Source: Spirochaetota bacterium | GTDB lineage: Bacteria; Spirochaetota; UBA4802; UBA5368 | NCBI GenBank assembly: GCA_035477215.1 | Contig: DATIKU010000047.1 | Coordinates: 20,378-84,377 of the forward strand | Reading direction: 5' to 3' | Length of the DNA: 64,000 nt | Shown: piece by piece, positions 8,665-16,136 of the stretch | Layout of the letters: each line of letters opens with the position of its first letter | Position numbering within the stretch: the stretch's first letter is position 1 | Translations under genes and position numbers: made by a program | The notes under the pieces: model-generated | Database searches by the model: none | Seen by the model: the letters and a program-made list of their open reading frames with translations, nothing else | What the model was told of the DNA's origin: nothing

Positions 8665-10278
8665 ATGGGAATGGACTGGCTCTGGTGGAAGCACGGCGTG
8701 ATCTATCAGATTTACCCGCGAAGCTTTTACGACTCCAACGGTGACGGCGTGGGCGATATCGCCGGCATTATTGAAAAGCTCGCTTACCTTTCTGACCTGG
8801 GGATCGACGGCATCTGGCTCTCCCCGATAAATACTTCGCCGATGTTCGATTTCGGTTACGATATCAGCGACTACCGTGGTATCGACCCGGTTTTCGGCAC
8901 ACAGCGGGATTTCGACACATTTATCGAAGCAGCGCATCGAAGGGGCATTCGCGTGATACTGGATCTCGTAATGAACCACACCTCGCACCTCCATCCATGG
9001 TTCGTGGAATCCCGTTCATCGCGCGATAATCCGAAGCGCGACTGGTATATATGGCGCGACGGCAGGAAGGGGAGATATCCCAACAACTGGATGGCGGCCT
9101 TCGGCGGACGCGCGTGGGAATGGGATGAAAAGACGCAACAGTATTACCTGCATTCGTTTTTAAAAGAGCAGCCCGACGTCAACTGGCGAAATCCCGAGTT
9201 GAAGAAGGCCATGTTCGCTGAGATACGCTTCTGGCTGGACAGGGGGGTGGACGGTTTTCGCCTCGATGTTGTGAACCAGTTCGTAAAAGACGACCGCTTC
9301 CGCAACAATCCCTTCTCCTTGGGCCCTTATCCCAGGCCATACGACCTCCAGCGGCACGTCTTCGACCGCGACCGTCCGGAGTTGCACGATATACTTAAAG
9401 AGTTCCGCAGCCTTCTCGATTCCTATGATGAGAGGATGTCGGTCGGCGAGGTGAACGCGGGCGTTCCTGGAGACTCCGCGCTGGCGGCGGGTTATCTCGG
9501 TTCCGGAGACGAGCTTCACCTCTCGTTCGATTTTTCGTTTGTCTTCCAGTCATGGAGTGCGCGCGGCTTCCTCAGGCGCATCGCGGAGTGGGATGCCCTC
9601 ATTCCGGTAAACTCGTGGCCGTGCGTCGTACTCAACAATCACGACCAGCCCCGAAGCCGAAGCCGTTTCGGCGGCGGCACCGACGCGCCCGCGCGCGCAA
9701 AACTCGCCGCGGCCATGCTGCTCACGCTCCGCGGTACGCCCTTTCTGTACTATGGCGAGGAGATAGGCATGAGCAACGGGAATATCCCCCGCAAGGAGAT
9801 ACAAGACCCGGTCGGTAAGCGCTACTGGCCCTTTCACCCGGGGCGCGATCCGGAGCGAACGCCCATGCAGTGGTCGGCGGAGCCGAACGCCGGTTTTTCG
9901 AGCGGCAAGCCCTGGCTTCGCGTGAACGGGGATTACCGCGGGGTGAACGTGGAGCTGCAGTCGGGCGATGGGGGTTCGGTGCTCGAGTTCTACCGGAAGC
10001 TCATCGCGCTCCGGCGCTCATGTCCCGCACTCAACCGCGGAAGCTGGGAAAGCGCAGGCGACGCGAAGAACGACGTTCTATGTTATACGCGAACGCACGA
10101 ACGGGAAAAGATGTTCGTCGCGCTCAATTTTTCAGCGTCGCCGCGCCGGATCCGACCCGCCCTCGGGGGGGCGTGGCGCGTGGCGCTCTCCACGCACAAG
10201 TCCGTGGCGATCGAGTATCCGACGCTCGACATGGGCCTGGCCCCGTACGAGGCGACGGTGCTGGAGCGGGTGAGCTGA
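8665..10278 (+). CDS. GH13 alpha-glucosidase
   Basis: A 537-residue cytosolic-type glycoside hydrolase family 13 enzyme of the oligo-1,6-glucosidase/alpha-glucosidase group. It opens with the group-typical Val-Ile-Tyr-Gln-Ile-Tyr-Pro-Arg-Ser-Phe and Asn-Gly-Asp-Gly-Val-Gly-Asp. The catalytic nucleophile is Asp201 (Gly-Phe-Arg-Leu-Asp-Val), the acid/base Glu262 (Val-Gly-Glu-Val), and the transition-state stabiliser Asp327 (Asn-Asn-His-Asp-Gln). No signal peptide is visible. GGAGG precedes ATG 8665. Exact linkage preference (alpha-1,4 versus alpha-1,6, sucrose or trehalose) cannot be assigned by eye. It is divergent from the dehydrogenase set. Confidence 0.88.
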   Translation: MGMDWLWWKHGVIYQIYPRSFYDSNGDGVGDIAGIIEKLAYLSDLGIDGIWLSPINTSPMFDFGYDISDYRGIDPVFGTQRDFDTFIEAAHRRGIRVILDLVMNHTSHLHPWFVESRSSRDNPKRDWYIWRDGRKGRYPNNWMAAFGGRAWEWDEKTQQYYLHSFLKEQPDVNWRNPELKKAMFAEIRFWLDRGVDGFRLDVVNQFVKDDRFRNNPFSLGPYPRPYDLQRHVFDRDRPELHDILKEFRSLLDSYDERMSVGEVNAGVPGDSALAAGYLGSGDELHLSFDFSFVFQSWSARGFLRRIAEWDALIPVNSWPCVVLNNHDQPRSRSRFGGGTDAPARAKLAAAMLLTLRGTPFLYYGEEIGMSNGNIPRKEIQDPVGKRYWPFHPGRDPERTPMQWSAEPNAGFSSGKPWLRVNGDYRGVNVELQSGDGGSVLEFYRKLIALRRSCPALNRGSWESAGDAKNDVLCYTRTHEREKMFVALNFSASPRRIRPALGGAWRVALSTHKSVAIEYPTLDMGLAPYEATVLERVS

Positions 10279-10346
10279 GGGGAGGCGCCGGTTCCCCGGC
10301 CGGAAAACGGCGCAACGCCCGAAACGGCCGGGTCGGTCTGCCCGCT

Positions 10347-10970
10347 CTAAAAATGATGCATGAGCGAAAAGATCAGGCCGTAGTCCCGCCCCGCGAGTGG
10401 GTACTTTATCCCCGCACCGAATCCCGCGTGGTCGTAATCGAACTGGAAAACACGGAATCCGGCGGCGATGTCGAGGTTGTTCTCGCTGCGCTCCTCTCCG
10501 CGGACGATCCTTTCGCCAAGTATCTCGCCTGTGATATGCAGCCGTTCCCAAACCATCGCCAGCATATACGTCGTATACTTCAGCGTTGTGTCTTCGTCGC
10601 CGTCCCGGAAAGGGATCTCCGGGGAAAGGCGAACGGCGCCATGCCCCTCCAGGTTTTTATTAAGCTCCCCGATCCTTTTTCGGTATGCGCGTTTTTCCCT
10701 TTCGAGCACGGCGCAGCGATTGCGTATGGCGTTCAACTCGTCGATGGCGGCGCGGGTTGCCGCCCGTTGATATGCGAGAGCATGTGTACTTCTCCGGAAT
10801 GGCGCTTTTCAAGGGATTCGATCTGCGAGGATGAGAGCCTGTGCACCTGCCCCAGGTCAATCACGGAGGGGCCGAATCCGGCTCCATGGTATGCGTGGTG
10901 GAAGAGCTCCAGGGCCTTGTCGGAGCGCGTTCGGGAATTTGATATTTCACGCGAAGCAAGAGTGGTTCAT
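10347..10970 (-). pseudogene. Frameshifted gene for a probable outer-membrane protein
   Basis: Two overlapping minus-strand frames look like halves of one protein. The upstream half (10736-10966) reads Asp-Lys-Ala-Leu-Glu-Leu-Phe-His-His-Ala-Tyr and has no start codon in frame; the nearest ATG (10970) is in another frame. The downstream half (10347-10808) has a coiled-coil-like segment (Ile-Asp-Glu-Leu-Asn, Leu-Glu-Arg-Glu-Lys) followed by alternating beta-strand-like segments and a terminal Phe, as in outer-membrane barrels. A frameshift between 10733 and 10808 is needed, and another near 10960. Either a decaying gene or two base-call errors. The family is not recognised. Confidence 0.45.
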
Positions 10971-11023
10971 AAACCGCACATCGGTTAATGATACGCCCGC
11001 GTGTGGCCTGTTTCCTGCGGCCG

Positions 11024-11920
11024 TCAGCCGAAGAAAAGCGCGACCCCGGAAACGGCGAGGGCCGAACCGGCCATCTCGCGGGCGGTAATCTTCTCGCGAA
11101 AGATGAGCATCGCCGGCGCGATGATTAGTACGGGGACTATTCCCATGATGGTCGAGGCGATTCCCGTGGCGGTGCGCTGAACGGCGAAAAGTGAAAACGA
11201 AACCCCGAGAAAGGGGCCGAAAAAGGCACCGAGCGTTATGCGCGACATCGCGGGCGGGTTTTTAAGCCCGGACGCCACGCGCGGCCAGAAACCCATGATG
11301 CTGAAAAGGGCGGCGAAACCGACCGTGCCGGCGATTACCCGTATCTGCGTTGATGCGAACGGGTCGTAGTCGGACATGCCGTACTTACTGAGTATAAGCC
11401 CGCCCGCCTGTCCCAGCGCCCCTCCGAAGGCGAGGAGTATTCCGGTAATGGAGTGCGTCAGCGCGAAGCGCCGGCTTCCCTTTTCCCTTTTAAGCACGAC
11501 CAGGATGATCCCCGCTACCGTAATCGCCATGCCGGCCATGCTTCGCGCGGAGAGCGTCTCCCCGAGCGCCGCCCATCCGATAAGCGCGGTGATAGGCGGC
11601 ACCAGCGCCATCATGAGCATCGACACGCGCGCACCGACCACCACGAGCGCCCGGAAGAGGAGCAAGTCGCCGATGGTAAAGCCCACCAGTCCGGATAGCG
11701 AGAGCCAGAGCCATGCGTGCGAGGGTGCGTCGAGCGGAAAGAGCGAGCCCCGCATTAAGAGCGAAAAAACCGCATGGAAGAGCAGAGCGAGAACGAGGCG
11801 GATGAAATTGACCGCGAGCGACCCCACGCGTCTGCCCGCCGCCTCGAACGACATGGCGGCCACGGTCCAGCAGAGGGCTGTCAGGAGGGCGAATAATTCG
11901 CCGGCATGAGGATGTACCAT
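11024..11920 (-). CDS. EamA-family (drug/metabolite) transporter
   Basis: A 298-residue integral membrane protein with about ten hydrophobic helices arranged as two EamA repeats, the drug/metabolite transporter fold. The halves are visible as residues about 5-135 and 150-295, each with short charged loops and Gly/Ala-rich helices; the second repeat ends Met-Ala-Gly-Ser-Ala-Leu-Ala-Val-Ser-Gly. Such carriers export amino acids or other small metabolites. The substrate cannot be inferred from the sequence or from the surrounding genes. Confidence 0.85.
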   Translation of the reverse strand: MVHPHAGELFALLTALCWTVAAMSFEAAGRRVGSLAVNFIRLVLALLFHAVFSLLMRGSLFPLDAPSHAWLWLSLSGLVGFTIGDLLLFRALVVVGARVSMLMMALVPPITALIGWAALGETLSARSMAGMAITVAGIILVVLKREKGSRRFALTHSITGILLAFGGALGQAGGLILSKYGMSDYDPFASTQIRVIAGTVGFAALFSIMGFWPRVASGLKNPPAMSRITLGAFFGPFLGVSFSLFAVQRTATGIASTIMGIVPVLIIAPAMLIFREKITAREMAGSALAVSGVALFFG

Positions 11921-11981
11921 CTTATCGTGCCTCGCGGATAAACAGGCTGTAAAAAGTGTCAGTCGGGTGATTTTTACAATC

Positions 11982-12650
11982 TTATTTTACACGCCGGCGT
12001 TTCCGCGGGCTTTTCCCGTCTTTATCTTTGCCGGGAATGACGGGGGGGATGTCCGTTCGTTCCAGTGACTTCCATCCCCGGGAAACGATCGCCGCGGCCA
12101 TGGCGGGATACCAGTCGGGCCGATCGCACGGGCGCGCCAGCCGCAGCAGGGCATTCAGTACGACCAGATCCATTACGCGCAGAATCGCGGGTTCGCCGTC
12201 GACGAGAAGCTGTATGCGCTCACCGAATCGAAGCGCCCTCGGGATTACAACCGCGCTTCCGGCCCCCCATCCGAGCTCCCTCACGGCGACAGCCCTGGTG
12301 AGGCTGAACGCTCCTTTCCGTACCATGCCCCGCGTAAATGCGAGCCTGCGCTCCCGCAGTCCCAGGCGGGTGACCGCGCGGTAAATGAATTCGATCATGC
12401 CGCGCGGAACGTCGCGCGTAAAGGCGCAGTTACCCTTGCGCACTGTGAGCGCCTTGAAGCGGCGGCGCGGTCCCTTCGTTCCCTGCCCCGAAGGAAAGAG
12501 CCCCCAGTGGTCGCATGGTTCGCGCCAGTCGAGCGGCACGACGACGGAATGCGGTGAAACTTTGCCCATGGCGCCGATCGTGTCCCAGGGCGCGGCATTC
12601 GGCAAGCATATAATGAATGATCCGCTGAACGGCGTGGTTCGTGAAAACAT
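11982..12650 (-). CDS. Hypothetical protein
   Basis: About 222 residues from ATG 12650, unrecognised. It is rich in Arg, Gly and Val and ends in a strongly basic tail (Pro-Arg-Lys-Arg-Arg-Arg-Val-Lys). No signal peptide, membrane segment or known motif is seen. The open frame extends further upstream to 12803, but that would cover the rrf2 promoter and start, and no good ribosome-binding site is visible at any candidate start. It is divergent from the Rrf2 gene. It could be a real lineage-specific gene or a long chance frame in GC-rich DNA. Confidence 0.45.
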   Translation of the reverse strand: MFSRTTPFSGSFIICLPNAAPWDTIGAMGKVSPHSVVVPLDWREPCDHWGLFPSGQGTKGPRRRFKALTVRKGNCAFTRDVPRGMIEFIYRAVTRLGLRERRLAFTRGMVRKGAFSLTRAVAVRELGWGAGSAVVIPRALRFGERIQLLVDGEPAILRVMDLVVLNALLRLARPCDRPDWYPAMAAAIVSRGWKSLERTDIPPVIPGKDKDGKSPRKRRRVK

Positions 12651-12656
12651 AAATAG

Positions 12657-12685
12657 TTGACAAAAAGATGAAGATATCATATAAA
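12657..12685 (+). promoter_or_regulatory. Near-consensus sigma-70 promoter of the rrf2 gene
   Basis: TTGACA (12657-12662) and TATAAA (12680-12685) are separated by 17 bases. Transcription would begin near 12692, so the upstream ATG at 12668 lies inside the promoter and cannot be the start of the Rrf2 gene. This supports GTG 12716. Rrf2 regulators commonly control their own promoters. Confidence 0.7.
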
Positions 12686-12715
12686 TGCCCGAATATCGAC
12701 GCAGGGAGAACGCCC

Positions 12716-13156
12716 GTGCTTTCACAAACCGCGCTCTATTCGATTCGTGCAATGTCTTATATCGCGGCTTTCGGAATGGAGAAACCCGTACTCGCGAAGA
12801 CAATCGGTGAGGAAATGGATATACCGCTTAATTTTTTATCCAAGATCGCGAACAGGCTGGTGCAGGCGGGGCTGTTGCATTCGGTGCGCGGTAAAAACGG
12901 CGGTTTCGTCCTGGCCCGGCATCCCGGCGATATTCACCTGGGTGAGATCGTGTCGCTCTTCATGAATCTCGGCGATATCAGAGGGTGTTTTTTGGGCTTG
13001 AACCGGTGTTCTACCGGGTGTGCGATACACGAAAAATGGACATCGATTGTGGATCAGTTCCAGGCCATCATAAATGAAACGACGATCGACCAGGTGCTGA
13101 AAACCGGAGAATGCCGGAAGGCAAAATCATCAAAAGGAGGAAAGACGCATGAGTGA
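12716..13156 (+). CDS. Rrf2-family transcriptional regulator (probable Fe-S or NO sensor)
   Basis: A 146-residue winged-helix regulator of the IscR/NsrR family. The N-terminal segment Leu-Ser-Gln-Thr-Ala-Leu-Tyr-Ser-Ile-Arg and the recognition region Leu-Ser-Lys-Ile plus Val-Arg-Gly-Lys-Asn-Gly-Gly-Phe are typical. Three cysteines at 91, 98 and 102 could hold an iron-sulfur cluster, as in NO-, O2- or Fe-S-sensing members. GTG 12716 is chosen because GGGAG lies seven bases upstream and a strong promoter covers the earlier ATG. It overlaps the DUF438-hemerythrin gene by eight bases, so the two are co-expressed. The context suggests control of a nitric-oxide or oxygen defence module. Confidence 0.85.
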   Translation: MLSQTALYSIRAMSYIAAFGMEKPVLAKTIGEEMDIPLNFLSKIANRLVQAGLLHSVRGKNGGFVLARHPGDIHLGEIVSLFMNLGDIRGCFLGLNRCSTGCAIHEKWTSIVDQFQAIINETTIDQVLKTGECRKAKSSKGGKTHE

Positions 13157-14381
13157 ACTTATCGACAACGCGAAGAAGAAGCGGGAAATACTTAAAGACC
13201 TTATACGCAGGCTGCACGACGGCCAGGCCGAGAGCGAGGTGCGAAGCCAGTTGCAGCAGTTGCTGGGAAGCATCCCTTACGAGGACGTCGTGAAGGCGGA
13301 ACAGGAGCTCATCAACGAGGGCCTTCCCGCGGAGGAGGTGATCAAGCTTTGCGATGTGCACACATCCGTACTGAAGGGGAGCATCGACCAGTCGGGCACA
13401 AAAGACGCTCCCGAAGGCCACCCGGTCCATACGTTCCGCCAGGAGAACATCGCGCTCAACCGGGAGGCGGGAGCGCTCGGGGCGCTGTATGAGAAGGCGC
13501 CAGCCATCGGCCGTGATGGCGCGGAGGGGTATATCAATACGATGCGCGGGCACTTCAATGCGCTTATGGATGTTGACAAGCACTACCGGAGAAAGGAATA
13601 CCTGCTCTTTCCATTTCTCGAAAAACACGGGATAACGGGACCGCCCAAGGTGATGTGGGCCAAGCACGACGAGGCGCGGGCCATGCTGAAGAAGGCGCTT
13701 GCCGCCCTGGAGACCGCCCTGAAAAATCCGGAGAACCTACAAAGGCTTGTCGATGCGGATCTCAAGCCGGCCTCCGGGGCGGTGCTCGACATGATCTACA
13801 AGGAGGAGCAGATCCTCCTGCCGACGAGCATTGACACGCTTGGCGAGGATGAATGGTACGAGGTTTACCGCCAGAGCGACGAGATCGGGTATTGCCTGTA
13901 CGATCCGAAGACGAAGTGGATGCCGGAGAAGATTTCCGCTGAAGCGATGACGAGCGCGGCGGTCGCAAAGAGCGGCCGTATCCAGCTTCCTTCGGGAAGC
14001 TTCACCGCGCAGGAGCTTACCGCCATGCTGAACTCTCTTCCGGTCGACATCACCTTCGTCGATGCGGACGACACCGTGCGCTATTTCTCCCAGGGTCCCC
14101 ATCGCATCTTCGATCGGAACCGCGCCATACTGGGAAGAAAGGTGCAGCTCTGTCATCCGCCGCACAGCGTGAACATCGTCGAGCGCATAATCAGAGATTT
14201 TCGCATCGGCGCGGAGGACAGTGCGGCCTTCTGGATACGGATGAATAAGAGGTTCATTCATATCGAATACTTCGCGCTGCGGGACGAGGAGGGCGCTTAC
14301 CTGGGAACTATGGAGGTCTCCCAGGACCTTACGGAGAAGCGCCGTCTGGAAGGAGAGCAGCGTCTGTTGAACTACAAATAA
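13149..14381 (+). CDS. DUF438-hemerythrin-PAS protein
   Basis: A 410-residue three-domain protein: DUF438 (about 15-85), a hemerythrin HHE domain (about 90-230, with His-rich helices such as Met-Arg-Gly-His-Phe and Trp-Ala-Lys-His-Asp-Glu), then a PAS-type domain (about 285-400, starting Leu-Asn-Ser-Leu-Pro-Val-Asp and ending Val-Ser-Gln-Asp-Leu-Thr-Glu). Hemerythrin domains bind O2 or NO at a di-iron site; proteins of this layout occur widely in anaerobes and their function is not settled. It overlaps the Rrf2 gene by eight bases and is followed, in the same frame after its stop, by the flavodiiron remnant. Confidence 0.85.
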   Translation: MSELIDNAKKKREILKDLIRRLHDGQAESEVRSQLQQLLGSIPYEDVVKAEQELINEGLPAEEVIKLCDVHTSVLKGSIDQSGTKDAPEGHPVHTFRQENIALNREAGALGALYEKAPAIGRDGAEGYINTMRGHFNALMDVDKHYRRKEYLLFPFLEKHGITGPPKVMWAKHDEARAMLKKALAALETALKNPENLQRLVDADLKPASGAVLDMIYKEEQILLPTSIDTLGEDEWYEVYRQSDEIGYCLYDPKTKWMPEKISAEAMTSAAVAKSGRIQLPSGSFTAQELTAMLNSLPVDITFVDADDTVRYFSQGPHRIFDRNRAILGRKVQLCHPPHSVNIVERIIRDFRIGAEDSAAFWIRMNKRFIHIEYFALRDEEGAYLGTMEVSQDLTEKRRLEGEQRLLNYK

Positions 14382-14402
14382 GATTATGAGAGGGCAAAAC
14401 AT

Positions 14403-14863
14403 ATAAGCATCAACATCAAAAACAATGTTTGCCGGGTCGGGAAAGTCGACCGGGAGCTAAGGCGCTTCCACGGCAGCGGGTATTCCACCCACAGGGGCTC
14501 CGCTTACAACTCGTACCTGGTCCGCGAAGGAAAGACAGCGCTTGTTGATACCGTGCGGGCGCCGTACGCAAGGGAATATGTCGGCAATCTGGAGAAGACG
14601 CCCACGGTAAACCGGGGAGTTATGAGCTCGCTCGCCGGGCTCCTGGAGGATGTCCGCGGACTCGGGTTCAAGGGGAAAAGTCCGCGGCTTTAGGAACCTG
14701 CGGATGGAGCGGCGAATCGATAAAGATGCCTGAAGGGATGTTGAAGAACTCCGGCTTCGAGGTGATGGAAGGCGGTCCGCGCGTTCTGTGGAACCCGGAC
14801 GGGGATGCGGTCGCGCGTTGCCGCGATTTCGGCAGGCAGATTGTCGCTTTCTTCGCTCCTTGA
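14403..14863 (+). pseudogene. Remnant of a flavodiiron protein (FprA type)
   Basis: Translation from 14403 gives the N terminus of an FprA-type flavoprotein: Val-Gly-Lys-Val-Asp, Arg-Arg-Phe-His-Gly, Tyr-Ser-Thr-His-Arg-Gly-Ser, Tyr-Asn-Ser-Tyr-Leu, then Leu-Val-Asp-Thr-Val. After about 70 residues it jumps to the C-terminal flavodoxin part (Pro-Thr-Val-Asn-Arg-Gly, Leu-Leu-Glu-Asp-Val-Arg-Gly). A frameshift near 14680 follows, after which Gly-Trp-Ser-Gly-Glu-Ser and Trp-Asn-Pro-Asp-Gly-Asp continue to a stop at 14861. Most of the diiron domain and half of the flavodoxin, roughly 230 residues, are gone, and there is no normal start codon. Intact members reduce O2 or NO. Confidence 0.85.
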
Positions 14864-15006
14864 CTCCGGGTAAGCCGGTCGTTGCCGGCAACCGAAATTT
14901 TCCTCGGCCCGGCGAAATCCTCTTGCGTTCGGCGCGTTCCCGCGCAAACATAACCGGAGTTTTCCGGCGATATCGCGCTATTTTCATGTTTTCCGGGGGG
15001 ATTCCA

Positions 15007-15816
15007 ATGAAGTCACTTGAAAAAAAGGTCGCCGTAATAACCGGCGCCGCGTCCGGTATCGGCCGCAGCCTTGCGCTCGGACTGGTGAAGGAAGGATGCT
15101 TTCTTGCGCTTGCCGACCATAATAAAAAGGGGCTCGACGAAACCGTCCGCATGGTCAAGGAGGCCGGAGGTGCGGCCATGTCGCAGGTCATCGATGTCGC
15201 CAATCGATCCCAGGTTGAGCGCTTCGCCGCCGCGGTAATTAAAAAATACAAGCAGGCCGACATCATCGTCAACAACGCGGGTGTTACGCTTTTCGGCAGG
15301 CTCGAGGATGTGAGTTATCGTGAAATCGAGTGGATAATGGGCATCAACCTGTGGGGGGTGGTGTACGGCACGCGCGCCTTCCTTCCCCATCTCAAAAACC
15401 GCCCCGAGGCGTGGGTGGTGAACCTCTCGAGCGCGTTCGGACTTATCGGCGTGCCCTCTCAGACCACCTATTGCGCAACTAAATTCGCGGTGAGGGGCTT
15501 CACCGAGGCGCTCCAGCGCGAGCTGAAGGGCGCAAAGGTCACCGCCATCTCCGTTCATCCCGGGGGGATTAAGACAAATATAGCGCATAACGCGAAATTC
15601 GCCTCGCGGTTCGGGAAGGACGCCGGCAAGAAGTTCGCCAAAAGCTTCGATCGCATAGCGCGGACGAGCGCGGACGATGCCGCGAATGCGATAATCGGCG
15701 CCATAAAAAAGAAGAAAAGGCGCATTCTCATCGGATCGGATGCGAAGCTCATCGACATCGTACAGCGTCTCTTTCCGACGTCGTACGGAAAAATCATGGA
15801 CCTCCTGTACGGGTAG
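15007..15816 (+). CDS. Short-chain dehydrogenase/reductase
   Basis: A 269-residue classical SDR with a Rossmann fold. Cofactor motif Thr-Gly-Ala-Ala-Ser-Gly-Ile-Gly (about 10-17), Asn-Asn-Ala-Gly (about 90-93) and catalytic Tyr-Cys-Ala-Thr-Lys (YxxxK) preceded by Ser-Ser are all present. It catalyses NAD(P)-dependent redox of an alcohol or ketone; the substrate is unknown. The open frame extends 73 codons upstream through the flavodiiron remnant, but ATG 15007 follows a GGGGGG stretch and begins exactly where SDR homology starts. The C-terminal basic loop (Lys-Lys-Lys-Lys-Arg-Arg) resembles SDRs with a membrane-associating tail. Confidence 0.87.
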   Translation: MKSLEKKVAVITGAASGIGRSLALGLVKEGCFLALADHNKKGLDETVRMVKEAGGAAMSQVIDVANRSQVERFAAAVIKKYKQADIIVNNAGVTLFGRLEDVSYREIEWIMGINLWGVVYGTRAFLPHLKNRPEAWVVNLSSAFGLIGVPSQTTYCATKFAVRGFTEALQRELKGAKVTAISVHPGGIKTNIAHNAKFASRFGKDAGKKFAKSFDRIARTSADDAANAIIGAIKKKKRRILIGSDAKLIDIVQRLFPTSYGKIMDLLYG

Positions 15817-16136
15817 GCGGCGCGCGGCGGGCGCACCGATCCGCGGCGGCCACTACTCGGTCGGTTGTCAGGCCATGGGCGATGATGTGATCGAGGAACT
15901 CTTCCCGCCGGCAAATGCATTCATTCCCCCGGGAGGGGCGCCCTCAGGACCGGCGAACTGTATCGAAGATTGCGCGCGGAGCCCGAAAAGATCGGGCTGG
16001 CGAATAATCCGAGCCATGGGCGGCGGCCTTCGGTCCGCAACCGGCTTTCGGTAATATGAAAAGAAGACGATAACGACCGATGGCGCTCCCGTTGCCGGTA
16101 GCCGCGCACGGGCTCGAAAACAGCGAATCCACGCGC
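15817..16136. other. Intergenic region between the SDR gene and mutS2
   Basis: About 320 bases between convergent genes. One plus-strand frame reads a peptide containing Arg-Thr-Gly-Glu-Leu-Tyr-Arg-Arg-Leu-Arg-Ala-Glu-Pro-Glu-Lys-Ile-Gly-Leu, which looks protein-like and may be a gene fragment, but it has no start and no family I recognise. No clear terminator with a T-run is visible. Confidence 0.3.

Noticed and set aside
12028..12384. 118-residue plus-strand frame opposite the hypothetical gene
   Set aside because: Arg/Ser-rich composition typical of an antisense frame in GC-rich DNA, with no ribosome-binding site.
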